Shown: one piece after another, positions 1-8,863 of the stretch
Position numbering within the stretch: position 1 is the first letter of the stretch
How the letters are laid out: each line of letters starts with the position of its first letter
DNA from: CALZBJ01 sp945619025
GTDB lineage: Bacteria > Pseudomonadota > Gammaproteobacteria > Cardiobacteriales > Wohlfahrtiimonadaceae
Direction: 5' to 3'
NCBI GenBank assembly: GCA_945619025.1
Contig: CALZBJ010000015.1
Coordinates: 1-40,913, forward strand
DNA length: 40,913 bases
Position numbers and translations under genes: made by a program
The notes under the pieces: model-generated
The model's database searches: none
What the model saw: the letters and a program-made list of their open reading frames with translations, nothing else
What the model was told of the DNA's origin: nothing

Positions 1-118
1 CACTCAACTTAGACAAAATGATTTTACAATCGGGATTTATTTAAAAATGACTATAATACAGCTATTTTTATAACAATTAAGAAACGGCTTAATAATCTTT
101 TTTATGCTGATTGCAAAG

Positions 119-155
119 AAAAAGCACCCGCGTTTAGAACGACTGGGTGCTTTTT
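119..155. terminator. Bidirectional intrinsic terminator
   Basis: A perfect 9-bp stem (AAAGCACCC at 121-129 with GGGTGCTTT at 145-153) has a T run after it on the plus strand and an A run before it, so it can terminate on both strands. On the minus strand it lies downstream of the GntR regulator gene; on the plus strand it would close a gene left of the window. Confidence 0.8.
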
Positions 156-177
156 ATAATCTGATGAGGGCATTTTT

Positions 178-211
178 AGGCGTGGATTTAAATCAGATCC
201 GCGCCTTTTTT
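178..211 (+). terminator. Possible plus-strand terminator hairpin
   Basis: The stem AGGCGTGGAT/ATCCGCGCCT contains one G-U pair and is followed directly by six T residues. It is oriented for plus-strand transcription entering from the left and is a second, backup hairpin after the one at 121-153. Confidence 0.55.
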
Positions 212-218
212 CATCCAT

Positions 219-941
219 TCACATGTTGTTTACATAGTTATTAAAGATAAGCTCGGTGGCCTCTTTATGGTGCTGGATAAAGACCTTTTTCGCGCGATCA
301 AAGTTGCGATTGCGGAGATGCTCAACAATTGAAAAGTGCTGATCAAGCGCTTTACGAAGAACCTTTTCCCGGCTCTGATGCTTCATATAGCTCTCGTGTT
401 GAATAAAGTTGATCGAGACATAATATGAGGGATACATATTGGTTAAAACACGGCTATTAGCGGCTTTAACGAGCTCGAAATGATAGAGATAGTTGTGCTG
501 TGAGATATGGTTAAGATCGTCAAGGTCGATCACCATCTGCTGGGCGTGATATTCCATCTTATCTAAAATTTCGGTGAGATCTTCATTGTCTTCCACTTTT
601 TCAAGCGCACGCATTTCGATATAGCGTTTAAAAGCGTAAAGATCGAGGATCTCTTCGAGGTTGTGTTCATATAAAAACGTGCCTCGGTTCTCAATTTTAT
701 GGGCCACCCCTTCGGTAATGAGCATCAAAATCGCCTCACGAACCGGCGCACGGCTCACTTTCAATTTCTTTGCATAGACCTCTTCGGTGATCTTCTCACC
801 GGGCTTTAATTCGCCATTTAAAATATCTTCGAGAATCGAGTTCTTGATCTGTCCCGGCAACGAAATATATTGATTCTGTTCCATCAAGATAGGGTGTTTG
901 ATTTTGCCTTCGCGTGCCGTAATAGTTTTTTCCTCTGACAT
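219..941 (-). CDS. GntR family transcriptional regulator, FCD (FadR-like) subfamily
   Basis: This is a DNA-binding regulator. An N-terminal winged helix-turn-helix of the GntR type (motif PGEKITEEVYAKKLKVSR followed by APVREAI) is followed by an all-helical ligand-binding domain of the FCD type, which in this family usually senses small carboxylates. I chose the ATG at 941 (product begins MSEEKT, 240 residues). A GTG at 995 would add 18 residues of low plausibility, and neither start has a clear ribosome-binding site. The gene stands alone, transcribed leftward into the bidirectional terminator at 121-153. Its nearest neighbour is the MFS gene, also on the minus strand and 178 bp upstream, so co-transcription is possible but unproven. 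The ligand and target genes cannot be inferred. Confidence 0.85.
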   Translation of the reverse strand: MSEEKTITAREGKIKHPILMEQNQYISLPGQIKNSILEDILNGELKPGEKITEEVYAKKLKVSRAPVREAILMLITEGVAHKIENRGTFLYEHNLEEILDLYAFKRYIEMRALEKVEDNEDLTEILDKMEYHAQQMVIDLDDLNHISQHNYLYHFELVKAANSRVLTNMYPSYYVSINFIQHESYMKHQSREKVLRKALDQHFSIVEHLRNRNFDRAKKVFIQHHKEATELIFNNYVNNM

Positions 942-1102
942 ATTCGTACTGTTTCCATTTTTTGCAATCGGTTTCAATAGACTCCCGTCTACCACATTTG
1001 ACGACCGTATTTATTGTTATATCCGCTCACGATAAACGAAAATTAAGTGGGCGATTGTAATGTACGTCAAATTGTCGCCATTTTACCCTAATTTACTCAA
1101 TT

Positions 1103-1121
1103 AGTGTAAGAGGCTTACACT
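1103..1121. repeat. Perfect inverted repeat at the end of the MFS gene
   Basis: AGTGTAAG and CTTACACT are separated by 3 nt and overlap the stop codon of the minus-strand MFS gene. No T run follows on the minus strand (AATTGAG), so it is a weak terminator at best. It could be an mRNA 3'-end stabiliser or an operator. Confidence 0.5.
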
Positions 1122-2583
1122 ATTTTACGTTCAAATATTGATCATCTTCAGGTAATTCCTCTAAACGTGACGCTTCAATCACCGATTTTACGAATTGATC
1201 ATAACGGTAGGCTTCCGCAATCGGCACTAATGGGTAGCGTTCAGGTTTACGTTTCTCTTTTTCGATCTGTGCCTCTTCGATCTCACCAAGGAGCAGCTCT
1301 TTAATCTGTTGCGCCTCTTCGTTTTCCATATACTCTTTCACGGTATCTTCATCGATACGGGGGTCAAGCGCAGCTGAGATCGGCGATGTATGACCATCGG
1401 GCATAATAACGTGGGGAAGGGCTTCTTCCGGCGCTCTTTCAAGACGGCGGCTCGCTTTGAGAAGGTTGAGTCCAATGACGCTAAAGGCGCCAAAAAAGAA
1501 AAAGAGATAGAGCCCGGTGCCGCCAAAGCGTTGCATAAAGTAGCTCGCAATGAGCGGACCAATCCCGGCGCCAATTCCAAATAGCACCAGTAAAATCGCA
1601 CTTAACGAGACCCGTTTTTCAGCGCTGACGTTGTCATTGGCGATCGCTACAGAAAGTGGATAGAGGGTAAATAAGAGGGAAGCGGCCACAATCCCTAAAA
1701 ATAAAATGAGGTGGAGGGGCAGCGGAATATGCAAAATCGGAAGATTCATCGTGAGCGTTAATCCCGCAATGAGAACGGAAATAAAGGTGATCAAACGCAG
1801 ACGATTCACGCGGTCTGAGAGATAGCCAAGCGGCCACTGAATTAAAAATGCGACCCCAATACAGAGTGCCATATAGACACCGGCCTCTTGCGTTCCAAGC
1901 TCCATACGGCTTGCAAAGAGTGGGCCAAGACCATAAAAAGAACCGGTCAACATGCCGGCCACAGCAGTAATAATCAGTACCTGCGGAATTTGGCGGATAA
2001 AGTGAAAGATCTGCAGAGGGGCCGCTTTAAGGGGCGTTGGGTGAATGGCGCGGGTAACAGCAAGCGGAATAAGGCAGAGCGAAAAGAAGATCGATACAAT
2101 CATTAAAATCCGCACATCGATCGTATCAAAGAGCAGAAATACCAATTGGCCGAGCATCATTCCTAAATAGGTCGCCGCCATATAAAAGGCGAAGACACGG
2201 CCGCGATTTTCCGGTTCCGCCTGATCGTTAAGCCAGCTCTCGATCACCATATATTGGCACATCATCACAAGCCCCGTAATAAAGCGAATCGCAATCCAAA
2301 AGGGGATGTAATCAATAAGCGCAATCATCAATACAGCCGCCGCCGTAACGCCCGATGCAGCCACATAACTTCGGATATGCCCAACTCGCGCAATCAACTT
2401 ATGCCCAAACTTAGCGCCGATCACAAGGCCGGCATAATAGGCAGTGGTGAGGCTACTAATTAAGAGCTCACTCACCTCTTTTTGGCCAAGATCGAGAGCG
2501 AGGTAGGTGGTTAATAGACCATTACCAAACAGCATAAAGAGCGTGGCAATGTAGAGCGAAGAGAACGTCGCGAAGAGTTTCAT
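1120..2583 (-). CDS. MFS transporter, YcaD-like
   Basis: This is an inner-membrane major facilitator with about 12 predicted membrane helices. The motif VIESWLNDQAEPENRGRVFA after helix 4 is typical of the YcaD branch, and the second half carries QWPLGYLSDRVNRLRL, the MFS motif-A equivalent. The substrate is unknown. The start is taken at ATG 2583 (MKLFATFSSLY, 487 residues). An in-frame ATG at 2727 would add 48 polar, Arg/Pro-rich residues unlike any MFS N-terminus; an AAGGAG lies 13 nt upstream of the chosen start, which is rather far. The protein ends in a charged cytoplasmic tail of about 100 residues (EEAQQIKELLLGEIEEAQIE and onward) that E. coli YcaD lacks. Confidence 0.8.
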   Translation of the reverse strand: MKLFATFSSLYIATLFMLFGNGLLTTYLALDLGQKEVSELLISSLTTAYYAGLVIGAKFGHKLIARVGHIRSYVAASGVTAAAVLMIALIDYIPFWIAIRFITGLVMMCQYMVIESWLNDQAEPENRGRVFAFYMAATYLGMMLGQLVFLLFDTIDVRILMIVSIFFSLCLIPLAVTRAIHPTPLKAAPLQIFHFIRQIPQVLIITAVAGMLTGSFYGLGPLFASRMELGTQEAGVYMALCIGVAFLIQWPLGYLSDRVNRLRLITFISVLIAGLTLTMNLPILHIPLPLHLILFLGIVAASLLFTLYPLSVAIANDNVSAEKRVSLSAILLVLFGIGAGIGPLIASYFMQRFGGTGLYLFFFFGAFSVIGLNLLKASRRLERAPEEALPHVIMPDGHTSPISAALDPRIDEDTVKEYMENEEAQQIKELLLGEIEEAQIEKEKRKPERYPLVPIAEAYRYDQFVKSVIEASRLEELPEDDQYLNVK

Positions 2584-2790
2584 AAAAGTCGGCGGGCTCC
2601 TTAAATCGAGGGGGTTGAAACGAACACAGCGCCCATTCATTTCACGTGGTGACGGGCACGGCGTTTTATTATTGTAGCGCGGAATCAGAAATATTTTAAA
2701 TTTCAAATTGTTAAGCTCTGCAAACATCGGCTTTACCCATTTACTTTCAGGCGATTATCCGCCGCCGAGAATGGTGCATTAAATAAATTA

Positions 2791-2849
2791 AATGAGATTC
2801 ATTGCTATTTGTATTGACAACTCAAGCAGAAATGTTAATAATTCTCATT
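2791..2849 (+). promoter_or_regulatory. Two Fur boxes overlapping the iron-uptake operon promoter
   Basis: AATGAGATTCATT (2791-2803) and AATAATTCTCATT (2837-2849) fit the core of the Fur consensus (AATGATAATCATT) in both half-sites. A sigma70 -35 element TTGACA (2814-2819) lies between them, and a -10 TAATAA/AATAAT at about 2836-2842 overlaps the second box. Fur with Fe2+ would therefore occlude the promoter of the downstream receptor-tonB-exbB-exbD genes when iron is plentiful. Confidence 0.8.
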
Positions 2850-3007
2850 AGCAATCAGATTAATCATTGAGATCTGTGCTTCGAGCTTTTAATAGCGGGG
2901 TGCTTAAAATTGTTAAAAGTGGCGAGTATAGATCTATTGTAAATGTTTATGTTGATAGCGATGTGCCGTAGCGCAGTCGTTATCTAGGGAATAAAAGGAT
3001 AGAGTGA

Positions 3008-5197
3008 ATGAGTAAGCAAGCGGGGAAGTTCGTATTTAAAAAAACATTATTAGCAAGCTGTTTAATGGGCGTAATGGTTCAGGCAGGTGCTGAAAATGTT
3101 GAAAAGAAGCCTGATAAAGTCAGCATCGATCTATCTCGCGTCGTCGTGACAGCATCAGGATTTGACCAAGAAATTAAAGATGCTCCTGCTAGTATTTCAA
3201 TTGTTGATGGGGATGAGCTACGCGATCAGCCTTTTGAGGGGCTTGGCGATGCGCTTAAAAACGTTGAAGGGATTAACGTTGAGCGTGGTGGAAAATCTGG
3301 CGGTGCCAATATCGGCATTCGTGGGCTTCCCAATGATTACACGCTTTTACTGATTGATGGAAAGCGTTTAAGTCAAAATAGTTCAGGCGCTCGTCCGAAT
3401 GGATTTGGCGATGTGGATACAAACTTTATTCCTCCCGCCTCGGCCATTGAGCGTATTGAGGTTGTTCGCGGCCCGATGTCTACGCTTTATGGTTCCGATG
3501 CATTAGGGGGTGTCGTCAACGTTATTACTAAAAAAGTTCCCGATAAGTGGGGCGGTGAGTTAAATCTTCATCATATTGAGCCCACAAATTCTGATTTTGG
3601 CTCCCACAGCAGTACCAGCCTCTATTTAGCCGGTCCGCTTAAAGAAGACCTTTTAGGATTGGCCGTGATGGGAAGCTTCCAGCATGCGGGGAATGCAAAA
3701 GGCACGTTTGCGAAAAATCAGGCAGAAGAGATTTCCGGTAATCATACTGGTAAATATTCGAGCTTTTCAGGGCTGGGACAGAAGAAAAATTATAATTATG
3801 GTGCGCGGTTGACGTTTACTCCGGATAGCCATAATGATATTACGTTAAGTTATGATCGCGGTGTGCAACGCTACGATAATAGTGAAGCACAATTAGGCAC
3901 ATTAAATACCATGGTTTTGCCTGGAAAAGCCGGTGGTGGATATGACGATGAGCTTAAATTCACGCGGGATCGAATCTCGTTATCTCATGAGGGGCGTTAT
4001 GACTTTGCCACGATTGAGAGCTCTATTTTGTGGGATACGACGAAAACAATCGGGCGTTTAAATCCCGTTTCTAAACCTGCGATGCCAGCCGATGGTACTG
4101 CAAGAGACATTAAATATACCAATCTCGTGTTAGATCATAAATGGATGATGGGGTTAGGAAATCATTTTGTTAGCGCAGGGCTTCAGTATAAAAATGAAAA
4201 GTTAACCGATAGTATTGCAACGGCTCCCTTAGATGCTAAGCAGTGGCAATGGGCGTTATTTGCAGAAGATGAATGGATGATTAATGATTCATTAACCGCT
4301 ACGTTTGGGCTACGTTATGACAAAAATGAGCATTTTGGTAGCCACTTTAGTCCGCGCGCTTACTTAACGTGGGCCATAAATGATGAGTGGCAATTAAAAG
4401 GTGGCGTGAGTCGTGCCTTCAGAGCGCCGGACGTTAACTTAATGCAAGATGGCGTGATTGGTTACGGTCGTCAAGGTCGCTTACCACTGCTTGGTAATAA
4501 AGATCTAAGCCCAGAAACGGCTACTTCGGCAGAATTGGGATTATATTTCGATAACAACAGTAATTTTTCAGCCAACGGAACGGTTTTCTATACACGTTTC
4601 AAAGATAAAATTGAGAGCGTAACCGTCGATAACTGCCAAGTGACGGCATCAAATGGATGTGCTGATCTTGGGGCGGGTTGGGATCATGAGCAGTTTAGTA
4701 AGCGTTATAACGTTGATAACGCCAAATTGTATGGCTTGGAATTAACAGCACGTTACCAAATATTCGATGATTTAGGGCTTCGCGCAAGCTATACCTACAC
4801 CGATAGTAAATATGACAATAAAGATGGCATAAAAGTTCCATTTAGCCAGTCGCCTAAACATATGTTAAATCTTCGTGCTGATTGGCAGGCGCATGAAGCG
4901 TGGAATGTTTGGGCAGAAGCGGAGTATCGTGCTAAGCAATTTAATGATCTGAATTGGAATAATGAAAAAGTCTATTACCGTTCATATGCCATTATGAATC
5001 TTGGTGCGAAATATACAATGACGGATAACTTAAGTTTTAGTGCAGGGATTTATAACGTCTTTGATAAAAAGTTCATGGATTATGATCTAAGCCAAGTGGG
5101 CAGTAAGCCACCAAGTGCGACGAGTGATTACAGCAATAAATATCGTCGTAATGAAGAAGGACGTCGTTTCTGGTTATCGATGAAATATACGTTCTAG
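3008..5197 (+). CDS. TonB-dependent outer-membrane receptor, catecholate siderophore type (CirA/IrgA-like)
   Basis: This is an outer-membrane ferric-siderophore receptor. A signal peptide (about residues 1-28, cleavage likely after QAGA) is followed by a TonB-box region (SRVVVTAS), a plug domain with KDAPASISIVDGDEL, NIGIRGLPNDYTLLLIDGKR and IERIEVVRGPMSTLYGSDAL, and then a 22-strand barrel ending in the expected terminal Phe (WLSMKYTF). The plug motifs match the CirA/IrgA branch closely, which takes up iron-catecholates such as linearised enterobactin products; the true substrate is not provable here. The length of 729 residues is usual for the family. An AGGA lies 8-10 nt before the ATG. 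Two Fur boxes precede the gene, and tonB starts 55 nt downstream. Confidence 0.93.
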   Translation: MSKQAGKFVFKKTLLASCLMGVMVQAGAENVEKKPDKVSIDLSRVVVTASGFDQEIKDAPASISIVDGDELRDQPFEGLGDALKNVEGINVERGGKSGGANIGIRGLPNDYTLLLIDGKRLSQNSSGARPNGFGDVDTNFIPPASAIERIEVVRGPMSTLYGSDALGGVVNVITKKVPDKWGGELNLHHIEPTNSDFGSHSSTSLYLAGPLKEDLLGLAVMGSFQHAGNAKGTFAKNQAEEISGNHTGKYSSFSGLGQKKNYNYGARLTFTPDSHNDITLSYDRGVQRYDNSEAQLGTLNTMVLPGKAGGGYDDELKFTRDRISLSHEGRYDFATIESSILWDTTKTIGRLNPVSKPAMPADGTARDIKYTNLVLDHKWMMGLGNHFVSAGLQYKNEKLTDSIATAPLDAKQWQWALFAEDEWMINDSLTATFGLRYDKNEHFGSHFSPRAYLTWAINDEWQLKGGVSRAFRAPDVNLMQDGVIGYGRQGRLPLLGNKDLSPETATSAELGLYFDNNSNFSANGTVFYTRFKDKIESVTVDNCQVTASNGCADLGAGWDHEQFSKRYNVDNAKLYGLELTARYQIFDDLGLRASYTYTDSKYDNKDGIKVPFSQSPKHMLNLRADWQAHEAWNVWAEAEYRAKQFNDLNWNNEKVYYRSYAIMNLGAKYTMTDNLSFSAGIYNVFDKKFMDYDLSQVGSKPPSATSDYSNKYRRNEEGRRFWLSMKYTF

Positions 5198-5252
5198 GTT
5201 AAATACGATTTATAACTTTATAGCAAATAAGCAATCATAAATAGGAATCATT

Positions 5253-6086
5253 ATGTTGACTGGTCAGCAAACTCGAATTCATAAAGCGCCGGTGATCCTC
5301 GCAATTTTAGCGGTATCGCTCTTTCATGGCGGGGTGATTTACGGCTTTACCACGATGTCACCGTTTCATCAGGAAGAGGTGGTAATTTCCACCAATCCTT
5401 CCGGGCTTGTGATGCATGCCATTACGCTTGCGGGCGTGGATTCGGCCGATGAGATTACCCATCAACATGATGACGAAGAGCTCCTTAATGAGGCAAATCC
5501 AAAGGAGATGCGTGAGGATGACACGCCTCCTTTGGAGGAGCCTTTACCCGATGAGCCTGAAGTGATCGAAGAGCGTGTCGATGAGACACCGGAGCCGATT
5601 AAAGAGCCCGAGCCAATGCCTGAACCAGAGCCTGTGATCGAGCCGAAAAAAGAGGAGATCATCACAACGGAAAAACCAACGCCTGAAGCGCCGAAAGTGG
5701 TGAAGCCAAAACAGGTGGTGAAAAAGGCAGAGCTGAAACCTAAAAAAGCGCAACCCAAACCTAAAACGGAGCAAAAACGCCAATCCAAACGAGTGGAAAA
5801 TCGCGTAATCAGCGTCTCTGAAATGAAGCTTCTCAATCAGCCTGCACCGAACTTCCCGCGAGCAGCAAAAATGCGCCGTATGTCGGGCGTTGTGAAACTT
5901 ATCTTAAAAGTTGATGAGCAGGGACATGTGGCCGATGTGCATCTTGCGCGATCATCAGGGCATGATATTTTAGATAAAGAGGCGATTCGCGTTGCCAAAC
6001 AGGTGCGTATGAAGCCCTATATCGTCAACGGGGTGGCGCAAGCGATCTCGGTGAGTACCGAATATGAATTTAAATTACAGCGCTAA
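5253..6086 (+). CDS. tonB: Energy transducer TonB
   Basis: This periplasm-spanning protein couples the proton-motive force harvested by ExbB/ExbD to outer-membrane receptors. It has a single N-terminal membrane anchor (about residues 13-35, with a His in the helix), a long Pro/Glu/Lys-rich spacer (about 90-180), and a C-terminal TonB domain with NFPRAAKMRRMSGVVKLILK, VADVHLARSSGHDILDKEAI and a final YEFKLQR. The length of 277 residues is normal. The start has AGGA 8 nt upstream. It follows the siderophore receptor by 55 nt and precedes exbB by 76 nt, so all four genes are probably one iron-regulated unit dedicated to that receptor, though other receptors in the cell may share it. Confidence 0.93.
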   Translation: MLTGQQTRIHKAPVILAILAVSLFHGGVIYGFTTMSPFHQEEVVISTNPSGLVMHAITLAGVDSADEITHQHDDEELLNEANPKEMREDDTPPLEEPLPDEPEVIEERVDETPEPIKEPEPMPEPEPVIEPKKEEIITTEKPTPEAPKVVKPKQVVKKAELKPKKAQPKPKTEQKRQSKRVENRVISVSEMKLLNQPAPNFPRAAKMRRMSGVVKLILKVDEQGHVADVHLARSSGHDILDKEAIRVAKQVRMKPYIVNGVAQAISVSTEYEFKLQR

Positions 6087-6162
6087 TCTGTGCTTTAATT
6101 AATCGATCAAAAATCAATCAACCATTTTTAGTTTTACCATTATTTTTACTTAGGAACCCCTT

Positions 6163-6882
6163 ATGCAACCAGAAGTCGCAACCCTTGGATTTGAGCACTT
6201 TATCGCTCAATCGGATATTGTTACTAAATTTCTTTTTATCGTGTTGATCGCGATGTCGGTGATTTCGTGGCTTATCATTTTTCTAAAAAGCTTCCAAGGC
6301 TTGTATGATCGCTCGCGCACCAAGCGCTTTTTAATGCGTTTTTGGCATGCGCGTTCTGCAGATGAAGTGGCGGAGTATTTAAAAGAGCACTCGGCGGATA
6401 ACTATCATGAAGTGCTGGCCGATGCGGGATTTGATGCGGTTGCGCACTATAAAGCCCATGAGGGAACACTTCTTAAAAATTCCGGTTCCATTGATGATAT
6501 TGTTACGCGTACCTTGCGCACAAAACTCGATGAGATTCAGCTTCGCCGTGAAAATGGGGTAACAGCGCTTGCGTCAATCTCAGCAACGGCGCCCTTTGTT
6601 GGACTCTTCGGGACGGTGTGGGGAATTTATCACGCGCTAATTGAGATCGGTTCAACAGGGGCGGGGACGATTGATAAAGTCGCAGGTCCTGTGGGTGAAG
6701 CGCTTATTATGACCGGTGTCGGGCTGGCGGTTGCGATTCCGGCGGTTCTCGCGCACAGTTGGGTGGCGCGCCGTAATCAGGTGAAAATGGGCTCGCTTGA
6801 TGCCTTTGCCTTTGAGCTTTTAAGCGTTCTTGGGACCGGAAAATCGGTGGCTGAGCAGAAAACCACCCAAGGGGGAGAGTAA
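6163..6882 (+). CDS. exbB: Biopolymer transport protein ExbB (MotA/TolQ/ExbB family)
   Basis: This inner-membrane proton-channel subunit forms the pentamer around ExbD. One helix sits near the N-terminus (VTKFLFIVLIAMSVISWLII), and two more lie in the conserved C-terminal half, with LASISATAPFVGLFGTVWGI and GPVGEALIMTGVGLAVAIPA as the family signature. The length of 239 residues is typical. An AGGA precedes the ATG by about 7 nt. The stop codon lies 1 nt before the exbD start, so the two are probably translationally coupled. Confidence 0.95.
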   Translation: MQPEVATLGFEHFIAQSDIVTKFLFIVLIAMSVISWLIIFLKSFQGLYDRSRTKRFLMRFWHARSADEVAEYLKEHSADNYHEVLADAGFDAVAHYKAHEGTLLKNSGSIDDIVTRTLRTKLDEIQLRRENGVTALASISATAPFVGLFGTVWGIYHALIEIGSTGAGTIDKVAGPVGEALIMTGVGLAVAIPAVLAHSWVARRNQVKMGSLDAFAFELLSVLGTGKSVAEQKTTQGGE

Positions 6883-6883
6883 G

Positions 6884-7333
6884 ATGTCCTTTGGTCGTTT
6901 ACGCGGTGAGAGCAGTGCGCCGAAGGCGGAGATCAATATGATTCCGCTCATTGACGTGATGCTCGTCCTGTTGGTGATCTTTATTTTAACAGCGCCTCTA
7001 GTGACGCAATCGGTGCAATTGACCCTGCCGGAAGCGGTGGATCTGAAAGAGAAGAAAGAGAGCATCGAAGAGAAAAAGCCCATTATGGTGGCGATTAATG
7101 GCGAGGGCGAGATTTTCGTGAATGAAGAGCTTGCGGAGAATGAAGAGGCGATGCTAACGCTGCTTGGCTCGGCGAAGATGGCGTTTGACGAAACCCATCC
7201 CGGTGAGCGCCCGATGGTGCAACTCCATATCGATACCAAAGTGCAATATGAGGTGGTGGCGAAAACGATTACCGGCCTTAGTAAAGTGGGCTTAAGTAAT
7301 ATCGGCTTTGTGACGCTCCCTGATGAGGAGTAG
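6884..7333 (+). CDS. exbD: Biopolymer transport protein ExbD
   Basis: This is a single-pass inner-membrane partner of ExbB with a periplasmic domain. The one helix (INMIPLIDVMLVLLVIFILT) carries the essential proton-carrying Asp, here residue 24. The start is the ATG at 6884, preceded by GGGGGAGAG. An upstream in-frame codon at 6830 would lie inside exbB and is rejected. The length of 149 residues is near the usual 140. A strong terminator follows at 7378-7400 and closes the operon. Confidence 0.95.
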   Translation: MSFGRLRGESSAPKAEINMIPLIDVMLVLLVIFILTAPLVTQSVQLTLPEAVDLKEKKESIEEKKPIMVAINGEGEIFVNEELAENEEAMLTLLGSAKMAFDETHPGERPMVQLHIDTKVQYEVVAKTITGLSKVGLSNIGFVTLPDEE

Positions 7334-7372
7334 TCGCTTCAAAGATTTCACGATTTTTAATTGATCAAAGAG

Positions 7373-7400
7373 AAAAGACTCATCTACGGATGAGTTTTTT
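7373..7400 (+). terminator. Terminator of the receptor-tonB-exbBD operon
   Basis: A 7-bp stem, ACTCATC (7378-7384) with GATGAGT (7389-7395) and a TACG tetraloop, is extended by A-T pairs and followed by a T run. Confidence 0.9.
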
Positions 7401-7510
7401 ATTGCCCCAAGATTTATCCCTCGAGATCATCATGCTGATTTTATAGTAAGATTATAAAAGTGAGTCGTTTAAGCATAAATTAGAAAAGAGTTAAAAGGGT
7501 AAAGTTGCTG

Positions 7511-8311
7511 ATGCAGGAGCGAGAGAAAATTAGTTGGGAGTTTCAGTTCTTGAAAAAAGTGGATGCGCCGGAATTTTCTGGGGAATCCTCCTTTCCGCGT
7601 TATCAAGAGATCCCCAATACCGTGCCGACTGAGCGGGTGGTGCGGACGCTTTGCCATAAATTTGCGCACGTTGACACGCTCTATCAGACGGCGCTCACAC
7701 GTTTTAGTTGCTATCAAACATCGCCCACGGAAAATGCGCTCTATCAGTATGGATTTGCGCTCGATGGGCTGATTCTCTTTATGCGCAATATTCTCGATAC
7801 CTTGGTGCAACTCACCTTTTTACTCACCAATCATGAGGATCTACTTCGCGATCCGCATATTAAATTTAATGAGATTGGTAAATTTTTAAATCTACCGGCA
7901 CTAGAGACCGATATTCAGCGGGTCTTGGTTGGTGACGGGGATCATTATCTGCGTGATCCCAATTATGTGCGCATTGTACGGGAGATGATTTCAAATAACG
8001 GGAAAGTGGCGGAGATGACGATCGAAGCGAATCACGCCCGCGGGTTTTTAGATGTGATTAATTCACTCTCGAACAGTTTTAAACATTCCTTTATTCATGA
8101 TGGGCTGTTTGGAGAGTCGGTCAATCGTCTAGAGCCCCGCGTGACGAGCTGTTTTGTGAAGTTTAATGCCTTTTATGAGCCGCATATCTATCACGATCAT
8201 CATCTAAAGGATCTCTATCTTGGGTTTCGGAGTGAAGTGGCGCGTATTTTAGAAAATCAGCGCCGTTATGCTGTCTTATCGTGCAGTGATGCGGGGCAAC
8301 ATGAGCGCTAA
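7511..8311 (+). CDS. Protein of unknown function (about 266 residues)
   Basis: I do not recognise this protein. It is soluble, mostly helical and rich in His, Asp and Asn, with no signal peptide. A hydrophobic stretch (FALDGLILFMRNILDTLVQLTFLL, about residues 80-104) looks like a buried helix rather than a clear membrane segment. Segments such as INSLSNSFKHSFIHD resemble the polar helices of uncharacterised cytoplasmic proteins. The ATG at 7511 is used; an in-frame TTG at 7505 lies 5 nt after an AAGGG, while the ATG lies 11 nt after it, so the TTG is a real alternative. Its stop codon overlaps, convergently, that of the acetyltransferase gene on the other strand. Confidence 0.6.
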   Translation: MQEREKISWEFQFLKKVDAPEFSGESSFPRYQEIPNTVPTERVVRTLCHKFAHVDTLYQTALTRFSCYQTSPTENALYQYGFALDGLILFMRNILDTLVQLTFLLTNHEDLLRDPHIKFNEIGKFLNLPALETDIQRVLVGDGDHYLRDPNYVRIVREMISNNGKVAEMTIEANHARGFLDVINSLSNSFKHSFIHDGLFGESVNRLEPRVTSCFVKFNAFYEPHIYHDHHLKDLYLGFRSEVARILENQRRYAVLSCSDAGQHER

Positions 8312-8823
8312 AGTTTAACTTCCAGTGACATCATATGGGGCGTAAAGCCTTCCTTTTTATAGAGCGCTTTGGCGGCCTCATTATTGGCTAAGACTGAGAG
8401 CTGAAGACGTTCAATTAATCGCTCGCGACACCATGCTTTGGCCTCAGCAATTAGCGCCGTGCCGACGCCTTGATGACGATACGTTTCAGTAATCACAAGA
8501 TCCATAATATAGCCGTAGCGAAGCGGGACAAAGGCGTTATAAGGCGGTGTTGTCCGCTCGGCAATTAATGCAAAACCGATCACCTCTTCACAAGGAGGCT
8601 CGGAAGTGTCATCTTGTTTGATCGCAAGAAGAAAGTCCGCGTTGGGATTTTGAATCTTTTGGCGAATAAAGGTTTTGTCTTGCGATGCCCTTTGAAAATG
8701 CTCCGGATCGAGCGTTGCCATCACCTCGAAAATCTCACGGTAGAGCGCTGCAATCGCTTTGAGATCTTTGCGTCGAGCGGGGCGAATGATGAGCGGTGGC
8801 GTATCAGGCGGTTTCGGGTTCAT
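8308..8823 (-). CDS. GNAT family N-acetyltransferase
   Basis: This 171-residue acyl-CoA-dependent acetyltransferase shows the GNAT fold: an N-terminal strand-helix (IIRPARRKDLKAIAALYREI), the core strands VIGFALIAE and YIMDLVITETYRHQGVGTALI with the acetyl-CoA-binding RHQGVG loop, and the C-terminal LSVLANNEAAKALYKKEGF. The final motif (NxxAxxLYxKxGF) is typical of RimI-like enzymes, but the substrate is unknown. It lies 40 nt downstream of radA on the same strand and is probably co-transcribed with it. The two stop codons of this gene and its convergent neighbour overlap. Confidence 0.85.
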   Translation of the reverse strand: MNPKPPDTPPLIIRPARRKDLKAIAALYREIFEVMATLDPEHFQRASQDKTFIRQKIQNPNADFLLAIKQDDTSEPPCEEVIGFALIAERTTPPYNAFVPLRYGYIMDLVITETYRHQGVGTALIAEAKAWCRERLIERLQLSVLANNEAAKALYKKEGFTPHMMSLEVKL

Positions 8824-8863
8824 TTTGGTTTCATTGGAATTTCATTAAGAATTTTTTTGGGCG

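Noticed and set aside
1..118. Promoter with TATAAT at 52-57
   Set aside because: No -35 at suitable spacing and no gene follows before the terminators.
1010..1060. Lac-operator-like sequence (GTGAGCGGATATAACAAT on the minus strand)
   Set aside because: It has a 2-base insertion relative to the lac operator and there is no lac gene or LacI-type regulator nearby; likely coincidence.
5462..5836. Minus-strand ORF inside tonB (Ser/Gly-rich)
   Set aside because: It is the antisense of the Pro/Glu/Lys-rich spacer of TonB, with no start signal.
6830..6883. Upstream extension of ExbD
   Set aside because: It lies inside exbB and the ATG at 6884 has a strong ribosome-binding site and the family-typical N-terminus.
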